Shown piece after piece: positions 1 to 8,000 of a DNA stretch of 64,000 bases (within the stretch, counting starts at the first letter, position 1; every line of letters begins with the position of its first letter). Both the position numbers and the translations under genes were made by a program. A model generated the notes under the pieces. The model saw only the letters and a program-made list of their open reading frames with translations. It had not been told where the DNA came from and searched no databases. The DNA is from Acidobacteriota bacterium (GTDB taxonomy: Bacteria; Acidobacteriota; Terriglobia; UBA7540): positions 62,001-126,000 of the forward strand of contig SCRD01000016.1 in assembly GCA_004298155.1 (NCBI GenBank), written 5' to 3'.

Positions 1-318
1 ACCTTGTGTCCACTTTTTCGATCATTCGAATAACTTACCATTTCTCAGATAGATATACGTTGCTGCAACATCGAGGGTTTCATAAACCGTCTGGCTCGAC
101 TATGCCTTTTAAGTAAAATCTACAGACGATTTGGTGTAAGGCAGCTTTCCTCAAACTTTGCCCCACGTAAGTACCCGGTTGAGCTTCGAATCGCAAATGC
201 GTCGAGAGCCATGCAAAATCAACGCTGCTCCGCAGCATAATGCGGCTGCCTCATTTGGAACAATGACCTTTTGCATCTGCCCCTTCCGGGGTGTAGACTT
301 CCGCACCAAGGAGGAGAC
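1..318. other. Upstream non-coding region, no gene seen
   Basis: This stretch is AT-richer than its surroundings and has no convincing reading frame on either strand. A small hairpin (GCTGC-TCC-GCAGC) lies near 223-235. The last bases carry the Shine-Dalgarno sequence AGGAGGAG (309-316) of the downstream glycosidase. The promoter of that gene is presumably here, but I could not pick -35/-10 boxes with confidence. Confidence 0.5.
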
Positions 319-2277
319 ATGGAGAGCGAGGAGAAGGATGGAATCAGCCGAAGAGATTTTCTGATGAGCGTTGGCATCGCCGGAGGCGCCGCTGCAGCCG
401 GGCCCACTGCGCTGGCAGGTGCGAGTGCCGCCATGGAGGCGCCGCACGGTGGTGCAGCGCCGGAGGCTGAACAGTCAGGATTACTGGCGAGCATGCGCCC
501 GCAGCAAAACGAATTTCGCAATCTGATGGACCTCTCGGGCTTCTGGGAGTTTCAGCTTGACCCGAAAGGCGAAGGCGAGCAGGGCAACTGGAAAGACGGC
601 CTGCCCTCGCCGCGCGTAATTCCGGTGCCGGCCAGTTGGAACGACCTGTTCGACGATGCTGCTGATTACCTCGGCTACGCCTGGTACTCGCACGAGGCGT
701 GGATTCCGGCGGCGTGGCGCCACCAGCGGATTTTTCTGCGCATCTATTCCGCCAACTATGCCGCCAAGGTATGGATGAACGGCGTCCTGCTGGGCGAGCA
801 CCTGGGCGGCCATCTGCCCTTTGCGTTTGAAGTCTCAAGCCACGCGCGCCTCGGGGCGCCCAACCGTATCGTCATCCGGGTGGAGAATCTGCAGCAGCCG
901 GATCGCGTTCCGCCCGGCAATCCGCCCGGACGCCGCGGCTTCTTCAACGGATTTCCCGACACCACCTATGACTTCTTCCCTTACGCCGGCCTTGGCCGGC
1001 AGGTGGCGCTCTACACCTGCCCGGGGACGCATGTGGAAGACATCACTGTGATGACTGAGATTGACAGCCGGGACGGAATCGTCAAGGTAGCTGCCCAGGC
1101 GAGCCGGGGATGGAACGGCAAGGGACGGGCAGTGATCAAGACAGATCTCGGGAGCGGCGCGGTCACGGCTGATCTGAATTTCACAAACGGCGAGGCCCAT
1201 GCTGAATTGCGGCTGGGCTCGGCGCGCTTCTGGTCTCCCGGCCATCCCAATCTCTATCCGCTTACCGTGGAATTGCTGGAAGCCGGAAAGCCGTTCGACT
1301 CATATCGGCTTGAGATAGGGGTGCGCACATTCACCATCAGCGGCGAGCAGCTTTTGCTGAACGGCGAGCCCATCAAGCTGCGGGGCTTCGGAAAGCACGA
1401 GGATTTTCCGCTGCATGGCAAAGGACTCGACCGCGCGCAACTGGTGCGGGATTACGAGCTGCTCAAGTGGGTTGGCGCGAACTCATACCGCACCTCGCAC
1501 TATCCTTACTCCGAAGAGGCCATGGAACTGGCCGATCGTTACGGAATCATGATTATTGATGAGATCCCGGCCGTGGGTTTGAACTTCGCAGAAAGCGATG
1601 AGCACGTGCAGGCCTGGACCCGCATGGCCGGCAGCCAGCTTCGCAGCCTGATCGCGCGCGACAAAAACCATCCCAGCGTCGTCATGTGGTCCGTGGCCAA
1701 TGAGCCCGGCGCGGGCCGCCCGCTTTCCGGCCAGAAGGCCGGCCAGAGCGCCATCGCGGCCGGCGATCGCTACTTCGACCAGCTCGTGCGATTGGCCCAC
1801 AAACTCGACGCTACCCGCCCCGTCACCTTCGCCGCCGTGCAGGGCGGGCCGGCGGAGTGGATGGCGCACGTGGACGTGGTGGCGCTGAACCGCTACTACG
1901 GCTGGTACACTCTGGGCGGCCAGCTTGACCTGGCGATCCAGGCGCTTGCCAAAGAACTCGACGCGCTGCACGCGGCATATCCAAAGCCCATGATCTTTAC
2001 CGAGTTTGGAGCCGAAGCGCTGGCGGGCTCGCACGGCACGGCGGCGGAAATGTGGACGGAGGAATATCAGGCGGAAACGATCAGCCGCTATCTCGATGCC
2101 GCGGCCCAGCGCTCATTCATGGCGGGAACGCTGATGTGGTGTTTTGCGGATTTTAAAACGTCCCAAAGCATCATCCGCACGAATGGCATGAACAATAAAG
2201 GCGTCTTCACGCGCGACCGCCACCCCAAACGTGCCGCTCACATGCTGCACGAACGGTGGAGGGGGGAAGGCGTGTAG
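319..2277 (+). CDS. uidA: Tat-exported GH2 beta-glucuronidase-like enzyme
   Basis: A 652-residue glycoside hydrolase family 2 enzyme, probably a retaining beta-glucuronidase acting outside the cytoplasm. The start at 319 follows AGGAGGAG and opens directly into a twin-arginine signal (SRRDFLM, about residues 10-16, then an Ala/Gly-rich stretch). Next come a sugar-binding jelly-roll (about 75-240), an Ig-like domain (240-340) and a TIM barrel. The acid/base is E462 in ANEP and the nucleophile E562 in FTEFG. The C-terminal part (SQSIIR, then N625-x-K627, GVFTRDRHPK) closely follows E. coli GusA, and N-x-K is the glucuronate-recognising motif of that family. Beta-galactosidase activity is the alternative, but N-x-K argues for glucuronide. 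The gene stands alone and is followed by a terminator at 2283-2309. A longer frame from 271 lacks a ribosome-binding site. Confidence 0.85.
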   Translation: MESEEKDGISRRDFLMSVGIAGGAAAAGPTALAGASAAMEAPHGGAAPEAEQSGLLASMRPQQNEFRNLMDLSGFWEFQLDPKGEGEQGNWKDGLPSPRVIPVPASWNDLFDDAADYLGYAWYSHEAWIPAAWRHQRIFLRIYSANYAAKVWMNGVLLGEHLGGHLPFAFEVSSHARLGAPNRIVIRVENLQQPDRVPPGNPPGRRGFFNGFPDTTYDFFPYAGLGRQVALYTCPGTHVEDITVMTEIDSRDGIVKVAAQASRGWNGKGRAVIKTDLGSGAVTADLNFTNGEAHAELRLGSARFWSPGHPNLYPLTVELLEAGKPFDSYRLEIGVRTFTISGEQLLLNGEPIKLRGFGKHEDFPLHGKGLDRAQLVRDYELLKWVGANSYRTSHYPYSEEAMELADRYGIMIIDEIPAVGLNFAESDEHVQAWTRMAGSQLRSLIARDKNHPSVVMWSVANEPGAGRPLSGQKAGQSAIAAGDRYFDQLVRLAHKLDATRPVTFAAVQGGPAEWMAHVDVVALNRYYGWYTLGGQLDLAIQALAKELDALHAAYPKPMIFTEFGAEALAGSHGTAAEMWTEEYQAETISRYLDAAAQRSFMAGTLMWCFADFKTSQSIIRTNGMNNKGVFTRDRHPKRAAHMLHERWRGEGV

Positions 2278-2282
2278 GAGGA

Positions 2283-2309
2283 GGCTGGCCGGCGTGGCCT
2301 GCCGTTTTT
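2283..2309 (+). terminator. Rho-independent terminator after the GH2 gene
   Basis: An 8-bp stem with one mismatch (GGCTGGCC / GGCCTGCC) and a five-base loop is followed by GTTTTTC. It starts six bases after the stop codon of the GH2 gene. A second hairpin with a GCAA tetraloop (2350-2365, GCCTGC/GCAGGC) lies just downstream without a T run. Confidence 0.6.
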
Positions 2310-2436
2310 CAGTAGTAAGTTCCCTCACACCGGCAGCCGGCTGCAACCTGCCTGCGCAAGCAGGCACAGGACGCGCGAGCGCCGGAGTGGTTTGCCGGGC
2401 TGTGGCAAAACCACCCGCGTCGCTACGCTCGCGCAA

Positions 2437-3798
2437 CTATTGGTCGCCGCCTCCTCCGTGGCCGTTGTTCCCGCCACGCCCATGGTCGCCGCCGCCTCCG
2501 TTCCCTCCGCTACGCCCGGAGTCACCGCCGTGACCATTTCCGCCGCCACGCACTTCCTGGGGCGCATAATTGCCGCGCTGCTCCGGTGCGGGCCGGCTTT
2601 CACTCCGTCGCATTTCCTGCGGCCGATACTCTGGCTGGCTGCGCCCGTAGGAACGCTGCTGATCGTTGCTGTACATCGGCCGCTGGTTCCCACGCTCGAC
2701 AGGCGCACGGTTCTCATAGCGCCCATATTGATCTGCGGGCCGGCTTTCACTCCGTCGCATTTCCTGCGGCCGATACTCTGGCTGGCTGCGCCCGTAAGAA
2801 CGCTGCTGATCGTTGCTGTACACCGGCCGCTGGTTCCCACGCTCGACGGGAGCACGATTGCCCCAGTTTGTATTGCGTTCTGCAGGACGGGAAGACCCGA
2901 ATGATTGGAACCCTCTGTCGTTGCCCCCGCGGCCCTGAGCGGGGCGGGAAAAGTGCTGGCCGCCTTCCCTTTGCGCAGGCTCCCGGTAGGGAGCGCCGGC
3001 CCGTTCGGCACGAACGACGTCCCGGCCCTTGAAATCGCCCGCCCTTGGCGTTGCGGCAATATCCGGCCTCCCGTGGTTAAACGACGCCCGCTGCATGCGG
3101 TCTGACCTTGCAAATTGTTCCTGCCGCCTCTGCTCGTTAACCGGCCCGAACCGCCTTCCTCGTTCCGCTGCCACATCTTCGCGAGTGGGGCGTGCATAGG
3201 TTCCACCCTGGCCGCCGTTATAGCTGACGCGCGGGCCGTGTTCATTCTCAAACACTCTCTGGTTGTAGACGTTCACAATATTGACGTTGTTGATCTGGTT
3301 GGCTTCGCGATTGTAGTAGAAATCTCCGCCGCGCCAGTAGCCGCCGTAGTAGCCGTCGCCCGTGTAGCCGTAGCCGTAATCGATTCCTCCGTAGAAGCCG
3401 ACGGAGTAACCCCAGTAACCCGGATACCAGCGGTAGCCGTCACCATCGTCCTCGTCTTCGTCATAACCCCAGTATCCCGGCGTCCAGAGCGCGCCGACAA
3501 AAGGTGCAGGCACCCACGTACCGGGCACCCAGTAGTAACCATAGTTCGGGTCCCAGGCCCAGTATCCCGGCGTCCACATATATCCTGGGGCAGGGCAGGG
3601 CGGCTGCACGTAAACAGGCAGCGCCGGCGGGCCGAACCCAACGAAGACGCCAATGCTTACTCTTGCAGACAACGGAGTTGGAGCCACAGCCATCGCCAGC
3701 ATTAGTAACAGCGCCCCGGCCAGGCACACCACAAACGACCGCTTGCCCGCATGCATTGTGTTTTCAGGTTGGACCACATTAAAGTTGTTCTCTCTCAT
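2437..3798 (-). CDS. Secreted Tyr/Gly-rich YXWGXW-type repeat protein
   Basis: A 453-residue exported protein of unknown function. The chosen start (3798) has GGAGGTG six bases upstream; a hydrophobic signal segment follows at about residues 20-43, ending near PLSARVS. The N-terminal half is built of short aromatic turns (TPGYWAW, VPGTWVP, TPGYWGY, YPGYWGY), the pattern of the YXWGXW repeat family seen in secreted proteins. The middle is Arg/Gln/Glu-rich and disordered. It contains a direct repeat of about 43 residues (NRAPVERGNQRP...SESRPA) encoded by the DNA repeats at 2588-2700 and 2735-2847. The tail is almost pure Gly/Asn/His/Asp. A structural, surface or metal-binding role is possible (His/Asp/Gly tail), but nothing here proves it. 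It is convergent with the GH2 gene. Confidence 0.7.
   Translation of the reverse strand: MRENNFNVVQPENTMHAGKRSFVVCLAGALLLMLAMAVAPTPLSARVSIGVFVGFGPPALPVYVQPPCPAPGYMWTPGYWAWDPNYGYYWVPGTWVPAPFVGALWTPGYWGYDEDEDDGDGYRWYPGYWGYSVGFYGGIDYGYGYTGDGYYGGYWRGGDFYYNREANQINNVNIVNVYNQRVFENEHGPRVSYNGGQGGTYARPTREDVAAERGRRFGPVNEQRRQEQFARSDRMQRASFNHGRPDIAATPRAGDFKGRDVVRAERAGAPYREPAQREGGQHFSRPAQGRGGNDRGFQSFGSSRPAERNTNWGNRAPVERGNQRPVYSNDQQRSYGRSQPEYRPQEMRRSESRPADQYGRYENRAPVERGNQRPMYSNDQQRSYGRSQPEYRPQEMRRSESRPAPEQRGNYAPQEVRGGGNGHGGDSGRSGGNGGGGDHGRGGNNGHGGGGDQ
2588..2700. repeat. Direct repeat copy 1 (113 bp), in-frame
   Basis: Nearly identical to 2735-2847, with only a couple of mismatches seen by eye. The offset is 147 bp, exactly 49 codons, so the repeat keeps the reading frame of the Tyr/Gly-rich protein. 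Weaker similarity extends about 15 bases further downstream. Confidence 0.85.
2735..2847. repeat. Direct repeat copy 2 (113 bp), in-frame
   Basis: Second copy of the 2588-2700 unit. The close nucleotide identity points to a recent tandem duplication or gene conversion inside the disordered part of the coding sequence. Confidence 0.85.
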
Positions 3799-4010
3799 CA
3801 CGCACCTCCAGCGTTCGGGCTCTACCCCTGGCAAATCTGCCCACCATTTTCTCCGCAAGCCTCTCGCCATTCGCAGGGCCGATCGAGCAAGTTACTGATT
3901 TGATAAGTGATAGGGCTAACAATGGCTGGCAAGATTTGCCTCCATAACCCGGCAAATTTGTCACCGAAAAGTAAAACTTACCAGCCTGCAACGCGCTCAA
4001 AAAGAATAGT

Positions 4011-5114
4011 TTATTCCCGAGTTATTGACTGCGCAGGCAGGCTCCGGGGCGGGTAATTCACCTTGAACCCGTTGCGGGAGTTGGTCACCGTAAACCCGCC
4101 ATCCGGGTGCGCGGAAACCTCGATATAATTTCCCTGGTCCGGCTGGTCCACGCTGTTGGCTATGTAATCCGGCTCGGCATTGGCTTCGTTCCCGCCCTCC
4201 ACCGAATAGTGGATCTCCCAGATGCGCTCGCGGCCCGGCGCTTCATAGATCCGCTTCCATGCCTCAGGTGTGCCGCCTTTCTTCGCCGCATTGTCGATAA
4301 TCGTAACGCGCGGCTCGAGCGCCCACACGAGCGCTTTGGAATTCGAGATGGATTCGCCGTGGTGGCTGGCCAGAAAGACGTCGGCCCGGCCCAGGCGGTT
4401 CACAGGGCACATCAGCGCGATTTCTTTGTTCCACGTGAGGTCGCCGAGATCGACAAAGCGGAATTTCCCGTAGGTGAGCACAATGCCTGACGACTGGGCG
4501 TTTTCCGAGGGGTCAGGCTCGATGGGTTTGGTTTCGCTGCAATAAGGGTTCGTCTGCCCCGCGCCCCGGAGCGGTTTCCGCAGGCGTCTGCCCGCGGCCG
4601 CAACCACCACAACTTTCACCCCGCCCAATAGGATTATCCCGCCCGGCTTCACCACGCGATGCTGCCCCTTTTGCGCCGTTTTCAGGTAGGCGGCATAAAG
4701 CTTGCGCGCATCCGGGCTATTCTCCACGTCAGGACCATGGTCGAAGAAGGTGTCGATCGGGATCCGCTCGGCAAGCTGTGGAACGCCGCCCACGTGGTCG
4801 GCGTGATAGTGTGTGATCAGCAGAGCATTGATGCGGTCGATTCCCGCCAGCTTTGCGGCCTGCAGGATGCGCTCCGTATCCCGGCCGTTGAAGCCCGCCC
4901 ATCCCGTATCCACCAGCAGCGACTGTCGCGCCGGCGTCACGATCAGCGTGGATTGCCCACCCTCGACATCGATGACATAGATGCGAAGGTCCGCCGGATT
5001 CGCTGCCTTCTCCTGCCCGCTCGCGGCGGGGCTGGCAGCGCAAGCCGGTTGCACGCCCGGCCACGCGGCCAGCGCAAAGAGGGTTATAAAGCCCAGGACG
5101 CATTTCAATCGCAT
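4011..5114 (-). CDS. Secreted metallo-beta-lactamase-fold hydrolase (ComEC C-terminal-like)
   Basis: A 367-residue exported hydrolase of the metallo-beta-lactamase superfamily. The start follows GGGGGAG with good spacing, and a signal peptide spans about residues 1-27 (cleavage near PACAA-SP). The metal site is visible as THYHADHVGG, with further His/Asp ligands in DHGPD, DLGDLTW and ASHHGES. The fold resembles the soluble domain of ComEC, but the competence membrane channel is absent, so this is the free-standing secreted form found widely in acidobacteria-like genomes. The substrate cannot be told; a phosphodiesterase or nuclease is plausible. It is transcribed alone, with palindromic repeats immediately upstream (5158-5278). 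Confidence 0.75.
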   Translation of the reverse strand: MRLKCVLGFITLFALAAWPGVQPACAASPAASGQEKAANPADLRIYVIDVEGGQSTLIVTPARQSLLVDTGWAGFNGRDTERILQAAKLAGIDRINALLITHYHADHVGGVPQLAERIPIDTFFDHGPDVENSPDARKLYAAYLKTAQKGQHRVVKPGGIILLGGVKVVVVAAAGRRLRKPLRGAGQTNPYCSETKPIEPDPSENAQSSGIVLTYGKFRFVDLGDLTWNKEIALMCPVNRLGRADVFLASHHGESISNSKALVWALEPRVTIIDNAAKKGGTPEAWKRIYEAPGRERIWEIHYSVEGGNEANAEPDYIANSVDQPDQGNYIEVSAHPDGGFTVTNSRNGFKVNYPPRSLPAQSITRE

Positions 5115-5157
5115 AACAGTTCTCCCCCGGTGGTGGATTGCGGCTTTCTCTTGCGCC

Positions 5158-5186
5158 GTAGCGCGGGCCTTTATGGCCCGCGGTAC
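5158..5186 (+). repeat. REP-like palindrome, forward copy (R1)
   Basis: GTAGCGCGGGCC-TTTAT-GGCCCGCGG forms a strong hairpin (GCGGGCC/GGCCCGC). It matches the copies at 5806 and 8251 and is the reverse complement of the type at 5249, 5951 and 8308. Confidence 0.8.
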
Positions 5187-5193
5187 TTGTCTC

Positions 5194-5226
5194 TGTAGCG
5201 TGGACCTCCGCTCTGGAGGTCCGCGG
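5194..5226 (+). repeat. REP-like palindrome, divergent forward copy (R2)
   Basis: Starts TGTAGCG and ends CCGCGG like R1, but the stem is different (GGACCTCC/GGAGGTCC), so the edges are conserved while the stem has changed with compensation. Confidence 0.65.
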
Positions 5227-5248
5227 CCCTTTTGATCGAGGAGCCTAA

Positions 5249-5278
5249 GTACCGCAGGCCCTAAAGGCCTGCGCTACA
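5249..5278 (-). repeat. REP-like palindrome, inverted copy (R3)
   Basis: ACCGCAGGCC-CTAAA-GGCCTGCGCTACA is the reverse-complement orientation of R1, about 60 bp away, giving a head-to-head pair of the REPIN type. It ends three bases before the stop codon of the small membrane protein at 5282. Confidence 0.8.
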
Positions 5279-5281
5279 GGC

Positions 5282-5770
5282 TCAGAACGGCCGCCACTGG
5301 TCGCTTGAAACGTACACGCTCTTGCCGTGGCCGGTGCTGTTGTCTTTGAGCGACAGGCAATAGAGCTGGCCCTTGTTGAAGCTGGCCTCGAGCGTGTGGC
5401 CCGTGCCGATCCAGGTGAGGTGCAGGCCGCCGGCAAAATCGGTGGTGCTGGTGTCGGCCCCGCCGAGCGTCTGCTGCACCTCCGCGACCTGCGGAGTGCC
5501 TCGCAGGCTTTGCGGATGCGTCCTGCCGACGCCGGGCGCTTCCACCATGCGGCTCGAATCCTCGGCAACCATGGAGTTGAAGAAATCCTGGATGCGGCTT
5601 TCGCGCTCGGCAACTTGCGCCGCCGCCTGCTCCTTTTCCATCCGCGGGGCGTAAATTTTGACGTAGGCCAACACAGCGGCCACCGCAGCCAGGACGGCGA
5701 GCTGCATAATAATCACGCGCGTTGAGATTTTGCCGGTGTCGGAAAGGGTCAAAGTGCTTTTCCTCCGCAT
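5282..5770 (-). CDS. Membrane-anchored protein of unknown function
   Basis: A 162-residue protein I do not recognise. It has a short basic N-terminus, one transmembrane segment at about residues 19-41 and a Glu/Gln/Ala-rich helix after it (about 44-60). A soluble domain follows, in which GLHLTWIGTGHTLEASFNKG looks like beta strands. The topology suggests a single-span anchor with a periplasmic domain. The only start seen (ATG at 5768-5770) has a GGAGG about 14 bases upstream, a poor spacing, so the true start is uncertain. It is flanked on both sides by REP-like palindromes and has no obvious operon partner. Confidence 0.55.
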   Translation of the reverse strand: MRRKSTLTLSDTGKISTRVIIMQLAVLAAVAAVLAYVKIYAPRMEKEQAAAQVAERESRIQDFFNSMVAEDSSRMVEAPGVGRTHPQSLRGTPQVAEVQQTLGGADTSTTDFAGGLHLTWIGTGHTLEASFNKGQLYCLSLKDNSTGHGKSVYVSSDQWRPF

Positions 5771-5805
5771 CGAGTAGGGGAGCCCTCCGGGTTCCCGTGG
5801 GTTTT

Positions 5806-5834
5806 TGTAGCGCGGGCCTTTACGGCCCGCGGTT
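5806..5834 (+). repeat. REP-like palindrome, forward copy (R4)
   Basis: TGTAGCGCGGGCC-TTTAC-GGCCCGCGGTTC, the same sequence type as R1, with an uninterrupted GCGGGCC/GGCCCGC stem. Confidence 0.8.
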
Positions 5835-5895
5835 CTTTCTTAAAACAACTATTACAAAAACTCGATCCAAAACCCCAAAATCAAAACCTGGAACT

Positions 5896-5919
5896 GCAGC
5901 CCGCAAGGGCCTGCGCTAC
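5896..5919 (-). repeat. REP-like palindrome, partial inverted copy (R5)
   Basis: A shortened copy (GCCCGCAAGGGCCTGCGCTAC) that keeps the GCGCTAC edge but has lost part of the stem and the loop. Confidence 0.5.
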
Positions 5920-5950
5920 CGTGGCCTCTGCATCTTTTGTAAACCAAAAA

Positions 5951-5978
5951 CCCGCAGGCCGTAAAGGCCTGCGCTGCA
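5951..5978 (-). repeat. REP-like palindrome, inverted copy (R6)
   Basis: CCCGCAGGCC-GTAAA-GGCCTGCGCTGCA, the inverted partner of R4. The edge reads GCGCTGC instead of GCGCTAC. Confidence 0.75.
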
Positions 5979-6221
5979 CCAGCCGCCTGATTTTCCACTC
6001 ATTATTCGAATTTGTAATTCGTAATCGATTTTGCTCCCCGCTCGTCGCTCACCACTGCTTTTCTAGTTTTCCTTTGCATTTGAGTTTGTTGAGGCGTATA
6101 TATTTGCAGGCAATTGTGCGGTTATGGTCGGCCTGTTGGGCTGCGAAGGGTGCGGTGGATGCCCCCGGCACAAGGTGAGAGCCGACATAAGCCCATAAGG
6201 AGGCGGCTAGCAGTTCAGCGA

Positions 6222-7628
6222 ATGTCCACTACGCCAGCGCAAATTGACGATTGGTTGTCTTCTCCAAGCGAGCTTCCACAGCTTGAATTTAAAGAGGCCA
6301 AGGACTCTTTCAGCTTGGAGAAGCTATTTCAATACTGCGTCGCCATTCATAACGAGTTAGGCGGCAAATTAATCCTTGGTGTGTCGGACAAACATCCCCG
6401 CAAGGTCGTTGGGAGCAGTTCGTTCAAGAATCCGGTCAAGACAGCTCAGCAAATCCTAGACAAGCTTCATTTTCGAGTAGACATTGAGGAAGTAAATCAC
6501 CCACAGGGAAGAGTCCTAGTTTTCCTTATTCCACCTCGGCCTGTAGGAACGCCTTGCAGCTTAGACGGAGCCTTCCTAATGAGAAACGGCGAAAGTTTGG
6601 TAGCGATGACCCCTGACCATCTTCGAACTATCTTTGACGAAGGTAAACCAGATTGGTTAGAGGAGCACTCAAAGAGCGGTCTGGACGATGGCCAGGTTGT
6701 GGATCTGCTTGATACTCAGACATTTTTTGAATTGATTCGGCTTCCGTATCCCACAGATCGCGGTGGCGTCATTCAGCGTCTCATGGAAGTGAAACTTGTG
6801 GACCTCCTAGATGGCGGCTACGCAATCCGAAGGATGGGCGCGTTGTTGCTCGCAAAGCGCTTGGACAGGTTCCCTGAACTAGCGAGGAAAGCCCCGCGAG
6901 TTATTACATACTCCGGAAACTCTAAAATGGAAACCAATGCCGACTTTCCCGGAAACAAGGGATATGCCGTGGGGTTTAACGGGCTAGTGGAGTTTGTTTC
7001 CAGCCGCTTGCCACAGAATGAAACGATGGAAGGCGCGCTGCGCGTCTCCGTAAAATTGGTTCCCGACGATGCCATTCGAGAACTTCTTGCCAATGCGCTT
7101 ATCCACCAAGATTTCATGCGCAGGGGAACGTCCATGACTGTGGAAATCTATGCCAATCGAGTAGACATCTCGAACCCGGGGGAGCCCATTGTTGCGGTCG
7201 AACGATTTATCGACGGGTGCCAGTCGCGAAACGAACGCTTTGCCAGCTTGATGCGCCGATTCGGAGCGTGCGAGGAGAAAGGCAGTGGAATTGATCGGGT
7301 CGTAAGAATGGCCGAGATTTACCAGTTACCCGCCCCAGACTTTCGCGCTGGATTAAACAGCACTATGGTTACAATTTTTGGCGGAAGAAAGTTCGATCAA
7401 ATGGACCGGCAGGACCGAGTGCGCGCCTGCTACCAGCATTGTGCCCTTAAGTGGGTTATGTCCGAAAGAATGACTAACGAAACACTGCGAGAGCGCTTCA
7501 ATCTACCGAAGGCGAAGACATCAATCGCCTCCCAAATCATCTCTCAGACCATCGAATCAGGATTAATTCGGCCCGAGACGATAGGTGGATCAAGGAAATA
7601 TGCACGATATGTGCCGTTCTGGGCATAA
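6222..7628 (+). CDS. AlbA_2 (Schlafen-like) / HATPase_c_4 putative regulator
   Basis: A 468-residue protein. The N-terminal AlbA_2 domain (about residues 14-130; LEFKEAKDS and GGKLILGVSD are typical) is the divergent DNA-binding/Schlafen-AAA_4 fold. The middle and C-terminal part carries a GHKL-type domain of the HATPase_c_4 kind (IRELLANALIHQDF, then VDISNPGEP, and EEKGSGIDR), followed by a winged-helix-like tail (about 400-468). Relatives are annotated as transcriptional regulators or ATP-dependent helicase-like proteins; some sit in defence islands. The start is uncertain: ATG 6222 matches the domain start, but AAGGAGG is 19 bases upstream. Codon use is clearly more AT-rich than in neighbouring genes and it lies among REP-like repeats, which suggests acquisition. 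It has no operon partner here. Confidence 0.75.
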   Translation: MSTTPAQIDDWLSSPSELPQLEFKEAKDSFSLEKLFQYCVAIHNELGGKLILGVSDKHPRKVVGSSSFKNPVKTAQQILDKLHFRVDIEEVNHPQGRVLVFLIPPRPVGTPCSLDGAFLMRNGESLVAMTPDHLRTIFDEGKPDWLEEHSKSGLDDGQVVDLLDTQTFFELIRLPYPTDRGGVIQRLMEVKLVDLLDGGYAIRRMGALLLAKRLDRFPELARKAPRVITYSGNSKMETNADFPGNKGYAVGFNGLVEFVSSRLPQNETMEGALRVSVKLVPDDAIRELLANALIHQDFMRRGTSMTVEIYANRVDISNPGEPIVAVERFIDGCQSRNERFASLMRRFGACEEKGSGIDRVVRMAEIYQLPAPDFRAGLNSTMVTIFGGRKFDQMDRQDRVRACYQHCALKWVMSERMTNETLRERFNLPKAKTSIASQIISQTIESGLIRPETIGGSRKYARYVPFWA

Positions 7629-7824
7629 ACTTTATTTAAATTGCGGGTTCGCGAAAACGACCCGATTATGGCTAAGTTCTTTTCTATGTGTAGGATTCTT
7701 ATTTAAGCGGTTTTAAGCTTGCGTTCTTGGAGGACTGCCACAGGGCACAGAGAAGAAAAGATCCGCGGAGTAATGCGCTCGGCGCATAACTCTTCCCTAT
7801 CGACTAGCAATTTGCGGGTGTGCG

Positions 7825-7846
7825 GCAGCGGCGCGTTTACCTCGCC
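7825..7846 (+). repeat. Short palindrome, forward, GCAGCGGCG type
   Basis: GCAGCGGCGCGTTTACCTCGCC resembles the reverse complement of the element at 7862-7884, with an imperfect stem. The TTTAC loop is shared with the R1/R4 family. Confidence 0.5.
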
Positions 7847-7861
7847 ACGTGCGGGACCCGA

Positions 7862-7884
7862 TGGCGGCGTAAAGCCGCCGCTAC
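7862..7884 (-). repeat. Short palindrome, inverted, GGCGGCGTAAAGCCGCC type
   Basis: GGCGGC-GTAAA-GCCGCCGCTAC shares the GTAAA loop and GCTAC edge with R6/R8 but has a different stem, so it looks like a second subfamily of the same element. Confidence 0.6.
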
Positions 7885-8000
7885 GGGGAAGGCCGGAGGT
7901 GGGGACACAGTGCATCGGCCGGGCTGAATCCCGGCCCTCCTAAGACGCCATCCTCAGCCGCCGAAGAAGCGCTGGCCGCGAGGGCCTTCAGTGCGCGCTG

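Larger units (their letters stand above)
5771..6221. other. Repeat-bearing intergenic region
   Basis: This region holds three REP-like elements (5806-5834, 5896-5919, 5951-5978) separated by AT-rich spacers. An AT-rich stretch up to the AlbA_2 gene follows. AAGGAGG at 6196-6202 is the only ribosome-binding-like sequence and lies about 19 bases before the chosen start at 6222. No other gene is seen. Confidence 0.6.
7629..8000. other. Repeat-bearing intergenic region
   Basis: An AT-rich section (7629-7720) is followed by an inverted pair of short palindromes (7825-7846 and 7862-7884) and a perfect 7-bp hairpin GGCCGGG-CTGAAT-CCCGGCC (7917-7936). Reading frames across it are made of repeat sequence and are not convincing genes. 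Confidence 0.6.

Noticed and set aside
2588-2847. Possible CRISPR-like direct repeats
   Set aside because: Only two units of 113 bp, in frame within a coding sequence; no spacer structure or cas genes.
2325-3251. 308-codon frame overlapping the Tyr/Gly-rich protein in another frame
   Set aside because: It lacks a ribosome-binding site and signal; the overlapping frame has a signal peptide, a good Shine-Dalgarno and the YW-repeat pattern.
6100-6221. Possible integron attC or phage attachment site before the AlbA_2 gene
   Set aside because: No paired core sites (RYYYAAC/GTTRRRY) and no integrase in the window.
7719-7943. 74-codon frame in the repeat-bearing gap
   Set aside because: Its codons run through the palindromic repeats and it has no domain or signal.
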